A stretch of DNA of 41,869 bases, taken from Campylobacter jejuni. Its GTDB lineage: Bacteria; Campylobacterota; Campylobacteria; Campylobacterales; Campylobacteraceae. The translations under genes and the position numbers were made by a program. The number at the start of each line of letters is the position of its first letter. The stretch's first letter is position 1. Location: NCBI RefSeq assembly GCF_002179635.1, contig NZ_NFOE01000034.1:1-41869 (forward strand). The letters run 5' to 3'. The notes beneath the pieces are model-generated. The model was given only the letters and a program-made list of their open reading frames with translations. It searched no databases and had not been told where the DNA came from. Positions 36,508 to 41,869 of the stretch are shown here, in pieces.

Positions 36508-36705
36508 TTATTTGGATTTTTGGATTAGTCTTGAAAGTTGTCTTGCTAAAAGTTTAGCACTATTTTCATCTTTGCTAAGTTTTTTCATATTTTCTCTAAA
36601 TTCATAAAGTCTTTTTTCTTGTGTAAAGTCATTTGAAGTATTATCTTGTTTTGAGGTATTGTTTTGTTTTACTTGCTTTTGCACGATTTTTTTCTTAAAA
36701 AACAT
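36508..36705 (-). CDS. Small lysine/glutamine-rich hypothetical protein
   Basis: The 65-residue protein begins MFFKKKIVQKQVKQ. It is very basic and polar, has a predicted helical C-terminal half (RLYEFRENMKKLSKDENSAKLLARQLSRLIQ), and contains no cysteine. It is probably real: a TATAAT lies 26 bases upstream on the minus strand and AGGACA precedes the ATG. No homologue is recognised. It diverges from the racemase gene. Confidence 0.6.
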   Translation of the reverse strand: MFFKKKIVQKQVKQNNTSKQDNTSNDFTQEKRLYEFRENMKKLSKDENSAKLLARQLSRLIQKSK

Positions 36706-36730
36706 ATCATTGTCCTATTTTGTTTTTATA

Positions 36731-36736
36731 ATTATA
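36731..36736 (-). promoter_or_regulatory. -10 box of the 65-residue gene
   Basis: Minus-strand TATAAT (within CTATAATTAT) ends 25 bases before the ATG at 36705. Confidence 0.5.
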
Positions 36737-36764
36737 GCTTGATATTTTTTAAGTAAGATTTTTT

Positions 36765-36770
36765 TATAAT
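36765..36770 (+). promoter_or_regulatory. -10 box of the racemase-xerH pair
   Basis: TATAAT lies 29 bases before the TTG start at 36800; AAAAGGA is the Shine-Dalgarno. Confidence 0.55.
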
Positions 36771-36799
36771 TTTTATATTAGTTTTAAAAGGAAAAAAGT

Positions 36800-37486
36800 T
36801 TGAAAACCATAGGTTTAATAGGTGGAATGAGTTATGAAAGCACACTTAGTTATTATGAAATTATCAATAAATTAACAAATGAAAAATTAGGAAAATTACA
36901 TAGTGCCAAGATAGTTTTAACTAGTGTTGATTTTGAAGAGATAGAAGAATGTCAACGTAAGAATGATTGGCAAAAAGCAAGTGAAATTTTAACCCAACAT
37001 GCCCTACTTTTGCAAAAATGCAGAGTTGATTTTATATTAATTTGTACTAATACTATGCATAAATGTTATGAAAATATACAAAAAAATATTCAAATTCCTA
37101 TCTTACATATAGCTAAAGCTATGCTTTTAGAACTTCAAGAGCAAAACATCGATAAAGTATTGTTATTAGGGACAAAATACACTATGCAAGAAGATTTTTA
37201 TAAACAACTTTTAATTAACTCAAAGATTGAAGTTTTTATTCCCAAAAATGATGATATTTTAAAACTTAATGATATCATTTTTAATGAGCTTTGTAAGGGT
37301 ATTATAAATAAAGACTCAAAAAAATATTTAGATGATGTGATTGCTCAATTTCCGCAAGTTCAAGGAGTTATATTGGGTTGTACTGAACTTGGATTGATTG
37401 TAAAAGAAAGCTCTAAAAAGCTATTTGATAGTGCATATATTCATGCTAAAATGGCTACTTTGAAAGCCTTGGAGAATGAGCGATGA
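36800..37486 (+). CDS. Aspartate/glutamate racemase-family protein
   Basis: The 228-residue protein is of the aspartate racemase type. It starts KTIGLIGGMSYEST and has the two catalytic cysteines of this family: C82 in ICTNTMHK and C194 in LGCTELGL. The likely reaction is interconversion of L- and D-Asp, though the exact substrate (Asp, Glu or a broad amino acid) is uncertain. The start is TTG with AGGA 7 bases before it. Its stop overlaps xerH by 4 bases, an odd pairing that may simply reflect compaction. Confidence 0.88.
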   Translation: MKTIGLIGGMSYESTLSYYEIINKLTNEKLGKLHSAKIVLTSVDFEEIEECQRKNDWQKASEILTQHALLLQKCRVDFILICTNTMHKCYENIQKNIQIPILHIAKAMLLELQEQNIDKVLLLGTKYTMQEDFYKQLLINSKIEVFIPKNDDILKLNDIIFNELCKGIINKDSKKYLDDVIAQFPQVQGVILGCTELGLIVKESSKKLFDSAYIHAKMATLKALENER

Positions 37487-38550
37487 AATATCCTCTAGAT
37501 TGTGAAGAAAATTTTGAAAAGTCATTTTTGTTTTGGCTTTGTAGATATGTGAAATTTAAACTAAATTCTTTATCAAATAAAGAATTAAAAGACCCCCAAG
37601 CCTTGGCTGTAGTAAATTTAGCTCTAAGTAAGGGTGTTAAAAATATACAAGAGCTTGATGCTTATGTAAAAAAAGCAAGAAATGCAGGGCTTAGCGGTGT
37701 AAATACGTATTTTAATCCTTTGAAAAAACTTTATGAATATTTGTTATTTTACAAGCTTTATTCGCTAAAACAAATTGATGAAGAGCTTTTAGTGGAAATT
37801 TTAGCAAGTATTAGTGCTTCTTTATCTGATGCGAGTAAGAAAAATTATCGTATAGCTGTGATTAATTTTTTTGCATTTTTAGATAAACAAAACGAAGAAG
37901 ATCAAAAAGCACATATTTTTGATATTAATCTTAAAAATTGGGCAGGTATAAGTGGCTCTAAAGGAGTTAAATTACCTGAATATATGAGCGAAGATGAAGT
38001 GAGTAAATTTTTAGATGCTATTGATAATACAGATTTTAAAAACAACACTATACGCAATCGCTTGATTATTAAAATCATCATTTTTACAGGAATTAGGGTT
38101 AGCGAGGCTATTAATATAAAATTAAAAGATATTAGTGAAGAAAATGATCTTTATATTATACGCATTAGAGCTAAAGGCAATAAATACCGCGTTGTGATGA
38201 TTAAAAAAGAGCTTATAGAACATCTTTTAAAAGATGTAAGAGTAAATTATCTTTCTTGTGATGGACTTTTATTTGTCAATCGCAATGGCAAGGCCCTAAC
38301 CCAAGCTTATGTTTCGCGCATAGTAGAACAAATTTTATTTAAAGCAGGAATTCGCAAGCAAAAAAATGGAGCCCATATGCTAAGACATACTTTTGCTACC
38401 CTACTTTATAAAAAGCAAAAAGATTTAGTTTTAGTCCAAGAAGCACTAGGCCATGCAAGCTTAAATACTTCAAGAATTTATACACACTTTGATAATGAAA
38501 AGCTAAAATTGGCCGCAGAAGTAGCAAAAAAACTTCACGATAGAAATTAA
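37483..38550 (+). CDS. xerH: Tyrosine recombinase XerH
   Basis: XerH is the single tyrosine recombinase that resolves chromosome dimers at difH in Helicobacter and Campylobacter, in place of XerC/XerD. At 355 residues it is longer than XerC/D (about 300), with an extended N-terminal arm-binding region. Catalytic residues are complete: R205 (TGIRVSEA), K231 (RAKGNK), H298 and R301 (HMLRH), H324 (LGHAS) and Y333 (RIYTHF). A phage-type integrase is the alternative, but the lack of phage genes and the nearby dif-like palindrome favour XerH. Confidence 0.9.
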   Translation: MKYPLDCEENFEKSFLFWLCRYVKFKLNSLSNKELKDPQALAVVNLALSKGVKNIQELDAYVKKARNAGLSGVNTYFNPLKKLYEYLLFYKLYSLKQIDEELLVEILASISASLSDASKKNYRIAVINFFAFLDKQNEEDQKAHIFDINLKNWAGISGSKGVKLPEYMSEDEVSKFLDAIDNTDFKNNTIRNRLIIKIIIFTGIRVSEAINIKLKDISEENDLYIIRIRAKGNKYRVVMIKKELIEHLLKDVRVNYLSCDGLLFVNRNGKALTQAYVSRIVEQILFKAGIRKQKNGAHMLRHTFATLLYKKQKDLVLVQEALGHASLNTSRIYTHFDNEKLKLAAEVAKKLHDRN

Positions 38551-38567
38551 TTTTTTATAAAAAAATC

Positions 38568-38573
38568 CGATAT
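38568..38573 (+). promoter_or_regulatory. Possible sigma-28 (FliA) -10 box (CGATAT)
   Basis: CGATAT matches the CGATWT -10 reported for FliA promoters in C. jejuni. It would place the start site at about 38580, giving an 18-base leader for the FlxA-like gene. No convincing -35 (TAAA/TTTAA) is at the right distance; the nearest is TTAATT at 38547-38552. It overlaps the hairpin below, so the two readings compete. Confidence 0.35.
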
Positions 38574-38597
38574 ATCCTTTAAAAGAAAGGATATATC
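38569..38597 (+). repeat. Perfect hairpin over the FlxA-like gene start
   Basis: A perfect 12-bp inverted repeat GATATATCCTTT / AAAGGATATATC with loop AAAAG ends exactly at the base before the ATG at 38598. The right arm contains the Shine-Dalgarno AAAGGA, so in any transcript started upstream the ribosome site would be paired. It is not a terminator, because no U tract follows. Confidence 0.75.
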
Positions 38598-38966
38598 ATG
38601 CAAATAAATAATTATGCTAGTAAAATCAATCCTTATGTTTTAAACACTCAAAAAGAAGAAAAAGAAAGTAAAGAGAGCAAGAATTTTATAGAGTTTAAAT
38701 TTACTCAAGGTATAAAAGAGCTTGAAAAAAGTGTTAAAGAAAGTCAAAATGGAGAAAAATCAGAAGATGAGTTAAGTAAACTTTATAAAGAACTTTCTAA
38801 AATACAAGCTAAAATAACAGAATTAAATGCAAAATTACAGTCAAGCCAAGATCCACAAAAAGCTCAAATGATCAATTCTCAAATTCAAAGTTTAAATTCG
38901 CAAATGCAAAGCATTTATGCAAGAATAATGCAAATGTTATCTCAAGCCATGCAAGCCGTTAAATAA
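38598..38966 (+). CDS. FlxA-like coiled-coil protein
   Basis: The 122-residue protein has no signal peptide and no cysteine. The N-terminal half is polar (KEEKESKESKN...) and the C-terminal half is a predicted coiled coil with QI-Q-L-N-S repeats around 70-118 (QSSQDPQKAQMINSQIQSL). This looks like the FlxA-like family (PF14282), a loose group often connected with flagellar genes. Function is unknown, and the assignment rests on pattern. It follows xerH after 47 bases and is controlled by either the hairpin or a sigma-28-like box. Confidence 0.65.
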   Translation: MQINNYASKINPYVLNTQKEEKESKESKNFIEFKFTQGIKELEKSVKESQNGEKSEDELSKLYKELSKIQAKITELNAKLQSSQDPQKAQMINSQIQSLNSQMQSIYARIMQMLSQAMQAVK

Positions 38967-38977
38967 ATTTTTGTATC

Positions 38978-38983
38978 TATAAT
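38978..38983 (+). promoter_or_regulatory. Candidate -10 (TATAAT) of the autotransporter
   Basis: TATAAT lies 60 bases before the ATG at 39044. An alternative extended -10 (TGTATTAT, 39009-39016) is nearer. Only one may be used. AAGGAG at 39033-39038 is the Shine-Dalgarno. Confidence 0.4.
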
Positions 38984-39043
38984 TTAAGGGGTATTTTTTG
39001 CTTTTTATTGTATTATCAAAGTTTAAAAAATTAAGGAGTTTAA

Positions 39044-39241
39044 ATGAATTGTAGGTTGTTATCTTCATTGATTTTGGCTAATGTATTATATGCAAATACT
39101 GGATGGCAAAATAATGGAAACGCTTTAAGTTATTGCAGTGGACAAATAAATTGTATTATTTTTGAAAATGTAAATAATGATAGTTTAATTTTTAATAATG
39201 GGGGGGGGGGATGGCTCTTTAGTAATACAGTCAAACGATAA
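39044..39241 (+). CDS. Phase-variable autotransporter, 5' part (phase OFF)
   Basis: This 65-codon ORF begins with a typical signal peptide (MNCRLLSSLILANVLYA, cleavage near NTGWQ) and the start of a passenger domain. It runs into an 11-G tract at 39200-39210, leaves the frame of the rest of the protein and stops after GGGGWLFSNTVKR. With 10 or 13 Gs the frame would join the 39198-41510 ORF and give about 821 residues. Only a short exported peptide is expected in this state. The strong AAGGAG and promoter candidates show it is the true start of the gene. Confidence 0.85.
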   Translation: MNCRLLSSLILANVLYANTGWQNNGNALSYCSGQINCIIFENVNNDSLIFNNGGGGWLFSNTVKR

Positions 39242-41510
39242 TTTTGTTGTTAATATTTCTTCTAACTCTACTTTTATAACAAATCAAGGCACTATAGATA
39301 AAATAAGCATAAATTCAGATTTTAATAATAACACTAAAGGGAATTATTATTTTATCAACAACGATAAAACAATCAATTCTATTATCGTAGAAAAAGATAT
39401 AGTTTTTACAACCAGTCAAGGTATTATCCATAATCAAGGGTATATAGAAACTATAACAAATAATGGAACGATTAATAGCCTTGATGAATATATATTGTTT
39501 AATAATATTGGTGATGTAAAACATATTATCAATAATGGAACTATAAATACTAATTCAAATTTATATGTTAGTGGTATGCAAGGTAGTAAACTGAGTGAAT
39601 TTAAAAATAGTGGAATTATAAATTATTATGGAGTAAGTGGAAGTTTTAAATCTTTAATCACAATGTTAGAAGGTGAATTAGATATATTTCATAATACAAA
39701 AACAGGGATTATTAAATCAAATCAAACAATTTTGGAAAACTGGGATAAAGTTAAAATTGAAACTTTTAATAATGAAGGCTTAATTGAAGTAGATTTAGCT
39801 AAAGAAGATAATGATTATGCTATTGAATTTTCTCATTTAGAAGATAATGATTTTAACGAATACGGCATAAATAATTTCCACAATAGCGGTAAAATCATAG
39901 TAAAAAATAGTACAAAAGGTGGTGCTGTTTATATTTCTAGAGCTACAACCTTTACTAATTCTGGCACTATATCTTCAGACAATGCTAGTGCAGTAATTTT
40001 AGGTGCAGTAGATGCTATCACTAACATAGGTACTATATCAGGTAAAATTGGTATAGGTTTATTTAGCGGTGATATACCTATTGATACTACTTTTTCTAAT
40101 ACTGGTTCGATCAAATTTAAAGGAAAAAGTGGAGCTCATATTAGTTTAGATAAAGATTATAATAATAAATTAAATATCACAGATTATAATCTTTTCATAG
40201 CTCAAGATGCTAATGCTTTCTCATCTAATGATTTTGGTATAAAAGATAAAGATTTTGATAATTTTGATAGTTTAAATAAACAATCTCACGTTATTATCTC
40301 TTATGATAAAAATGATATAAATTCTTTAAAAAATATAAACTTCAAAAAAGGTAGTATAAGACTTAATGTAGATGATATGATAGGAAAAGGTTTTAAACTA
40401 AATACTTATTATAATACTAATGATTTAATCTTAGCTAATGATGGTAGTGGCACTTTAACTTCAGCAGGAGATAAAGTAAATAATGGAGATGGTTTAGGAA
40501 GTGTAGATTATCTAGCTTCAATGACTAATAATATCTATGAAATAGCTTATAAAAACTCAAGCTCTATGCAAGATTATAATGATGCTTTTTCTATCAATGT
40601 TCAAAAACAAAATTCTAAATCTTATGTAGCTAATCAAGCTTCTAATATGAGTAATATAAGAAGAATACATTTTATTAATGATGTTATTTCTGATGAGATA
40701 GCTAAAATGCAAGAAGATAATCGTTTTTATGCTAAGACTTATTTTGTAAATGATAATTATGATTTAGCTAATAATAATGGTAAATTAGATGGTAATGGAT
40801 ATGGAGCTTTATTTGGTTTTAATAAAAACTTACATGATGATTCTATCATAGGTGCTTATGCTGGTTTAGAAACTCAAAATTTAGATAATGATTTTAATCA
40901 TTTAAGTATAAAAGATCAAGCTTTTTTTGCTGGATTAAATTATTATAAAAATCTAAAGAAATTTGATAAGAGTGATTTATATATAAAAACTCAAATTAGA
41001 GCTTCTTATGTGGATTCTAAGATAGATAGAATTTTAGATATTAAACAAGAAGATAAATATGGAAGTTTTTCTTTAGGTGCTTCTGTAGGTTTAGGACTTG
41101 ATTATTATTTTAATGATAATTTTACCATACAAGCTAGAACAAATATAGACTATGATAGACTTGAACATGATAGTTTTACCTTAGGTAATGAAAACTATCA
41201 TTCAAATCATATTGATTTATATGCTCTTAGTCAAGAATTAAAGGGTATATATATGATTAATGATAAATTTTCTACTAATGCTTCTTTAGGAGTTAAAGTA
41301 AATATAAAAGATTATTATTATGCTGATTTTGAGATAGATGAAACTAATTATAAGGATAAATACTATCTTGATAGAATGTATTATTTTACACAATTAGATT
41401 TTTCTTATATTATTACTCCAAAATCTAATATATCTTTATCTTATAATGGTTTATACTCAGATAGATTAACTTCTCATAGTGGTGTTCTAAGTTACAGATA
41501 TTTATGGTAG
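39198..41510 (+). CDS. Phase-variable autotransporter, passenger and beta-barrel part
   Basis: Open for 770 codons, but the apparent ATG (39198) lies at the edge of the G tract without a Shine-Dalgarno, so this is the out-of-frame remainder of the gene starting at 39044. The passenger (to about residue 440) has repeated turns of the form I-x-N-x-G-x-I, e.g. NQGTIDKI, TNNGTINSL, INNGTINTN, NSGTISSD and NIGTISGK, typical of a beta-helix. The last 270 residues form an autotransporter barrel (GALFGFNKNLHDDSIIGAYAG) ending in SYRYLW, the aromatic terminus. The passenger function is unknown; adhesion is a guess. The full protein needs a slipped tract. Confidence 0.88.
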   Translation: MGGGDGSLVIQSNDNFVVNISSNSTFITNQGTIDKISINSDFNNNTKGNYYFINNDKTINSIIVEKDIVFTTSQGIIHNQGYIETITNNGTINSLDEYILFNNIGDVKHIINNGTINTNSNLYVSGMQGSKLSEFKNSGIINYYGVSGSFKSLITMLEGELDIFHNTKTGIIKSNQTILENWDKVKIETFNNEGLIEVDLAKEDNDYAIEFSHLEDNDFNEYGINNFHNSGKIIVKNSTKGGAVYISRATTFTNSGTISSDNASAVILGAVDAITNIGTISGKIGIGLFSGDIPIDTTFSNTGSIKFKGKSGAHISLDKDYNNKLNITDYNLFIAQDANAFSSNDFGIKDKDFDNFDSLNKQSHVIISYDKNDINSLKNINFKKGSIRLNVDDMIGKGFKLNTYYNTNDLILANDGSGTLTSAGDKVNNGDGLGSVDYLASMTNNIYEIAYKNSSSMQDYNDAFSINVQKQNSKSYVANQASNMSNIRRIHFINDVISDEIAKMQEDNRFYAKTYFVNDNYDLANNNGKLDGNGYGALFGFNKNLHDDSIIGAYAGLETQNLDNDFNHLSIKDQAFFAGLNYYKNLKKFDKSDLYIKTQIRASYVDSKIDRILDIKQEDKYGSFSLGASVGLGLDYYFNDNFTIQARTNIDYDRLEHDSFTLGNENYHSNHIDLYALSQELKGIYMINDKFSTNASLGVKVNIKDYYYADFEIDETNYKDKYYLDRMYYFTQLDFSYIITPKSNISLSYNGLYSDRLTSHSGVLSYRYLW
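39200..39210. repeat. Homopolymeric G tract (G11), phase-variation switch
   Basis: Eleven consecutive G residues in an AT-rich coding region are far beyond chance. Campylobacter uses such tracts for slipped-strand phase variation because mismatch repair is limited. G10 or G13 puts signal peptide and barrel in one frame; G11 and G12 do not. Confidence 0.95.
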
Positions 41511-41534
41511 TTTTAGTACAGAATTCTCTGATAA

Positions 41535-41570
41535 CAACCTAATCACAAAACAAATTATTAGGGTTGGTTT
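41535..41570 (+). terminator. Imperfect terminator-like hairpin after the autotransporter
   Basis: CAACCTAAT pairs with ATTAGGGTTG (one bulged G) across a 13-base loop and is followed by GTTTT. It lies in the 69-base gap between convergent genes. The pairing is weaker than the other terminators. Confidence 0.4.
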
Positions 41571-41579
41571 TGTAATACG

Positions 41580-41869
41580 TTATTTTTTAGCGTTTAAAAA
41601 TACACTAAGAATAATCAAAGCAAAAAGATCAATCACGCCATAAATAGTCCCTAAAAATAAAAAACTCACAAAAGCAGCAGTCACAGGTTTTATACAAGCT
41701 ATCATGCTAGCTAAAAGCCCCTATTGTACCTATAAACACAATCGCGCTCATAGCTAAAAGGAATTTAAAGAAAAATCATGTTCTGGGTTATTTCCTTGTA
41801 ATAAGATAAAAAGCAAAAAAGAAGTAAATAAACTAGTCAAGCCTATGATTAAAAACAAGCCATATTTTA
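41580..41869 (-). pseudogene. 3' end of an EamA/DMT-type transporter with two frameshifts
   Basis: Reading the minus strand from the right edge, one frame gives hydrophobic residues such as KYGLFLIIGLTSLFTSFLL and ...GNNPEHDFSLNSF, then a stop. A second frame continues with LLAMSAIVFIGTIG and then stops. A third continues with LLASMIACIKPVTAA and ends IILSVFLNAKK at TAA 41580-41582. Together these read as the last two or three helices and tail of an EamA transporter. The frames rejoin if one T is added in the T run before LAMSA and one G removed from the 4-G run (GGGG). Most likely a decayed gene; errors near a contig end are the alternative. Confidence 0.6.

Noticed and set aside
36451..36528. 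25-codon ORF (MMSKKENKYKSLAC...) in the gene-free stretch
   Set aside because: It has no Shine-Dalgarno or convincing promoter, is very short, and overlaps the end of the opposite 65-codon gene. It might be a gene remnant, but nothing supports translation.
37483..38550. XerH as an integrase of a mobile element
   Set aside because: No tRNA, attachment repeats, phage or conjugation genes are nearby, and the dif-like palindrome and the racemase overlap fit a chromosomal recombinase better.

Overview
The window looks like a Campylobacter chromosome segment, most likely from a thermotolerant species of the C. jejuni/C. lari type. The evidence is the very AT-rich sequence, promoters that mostly show only a TATAAT-like -10 box, tightly overlapping genes with TTG and GTG starts, a homopolymeric G tract in a surface-protein gene, a XerH-type recombinase, and gene blocks that from memory match C. 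jejuni and partly H. pylori order. Species assignment is inference. No tRNA, rRNA, CRISPR array, insertion sequence or prophage was seen.

Layout. 1-7565 (+): the 3' end of a probable outer-membrane barrel gene, then a tight operon of a TrkA-C domain protein, aroB, an MscS-family channel, mtaB, an FtsH-like AAA+ protein without its protease motif, and mog. 7578-15282 (-): a ten-gene run, read from high to low coordinates as ctpA, purC, purS, purQ, an SH3-type periplasmic protein, plsC, crcB/fluC, htpG and two rhodaneses. 15490-18063 (+): clpB, with a near-consensus promoter overlapped by an HspR/HAIR-like dyad. 18223-22318 (+): uptake [NiFe] hydrogenase hydABCD. 22340-22762 (-): a PepSY-like periplasmic protein. 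22896-30960 (+): gltX (GluRS2-like), a YggT protein, slt, then mobB, fbp, a four-cysteine mini-protein, metG and a MurE/F-N-domain-like protein, with a convergent lipoprotein gene overlapping the end of slt. 31023-36087: an AcfC-like binding protein, YceI, queC, ybeY, a DUF3298 protein, a second PepSY-like paralogue, a rhomboid protease and sixA. 36088-38966: a 420-bp gene-free AT-rich stretch with a dif-like palindrome, a 65-codon small gene, an Asp/Glu racemase, xerH, and a FlxA-like coiled-coil gene whose translation start lies beside a perfect 12-bp hairpin. 39044-41510: an autotransporter split by an 11-G tract, so phase OFF as sequenced. 41580-41869 (-): the 3' end of an EamA-type transporter broken by two frameshifts.

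Themes. Most genes are housekeeping: purine, shikimate, tRNA charging and modification, molybdenum cofactor, chaperones and hydrogen oxidation. The accessory signals cluster in the last 6 kb (dif-like site, xerH, hairpin-controlled gene, phase-variable autotransporter, decayed transporter). I do not see a complete unknown multi-gene system. The best candidates for new biology are the protease-dead FtsH paralogue, the hairpin over the FlxA-like start, the dif-like palindrome, and the small uncharacterised proteins.
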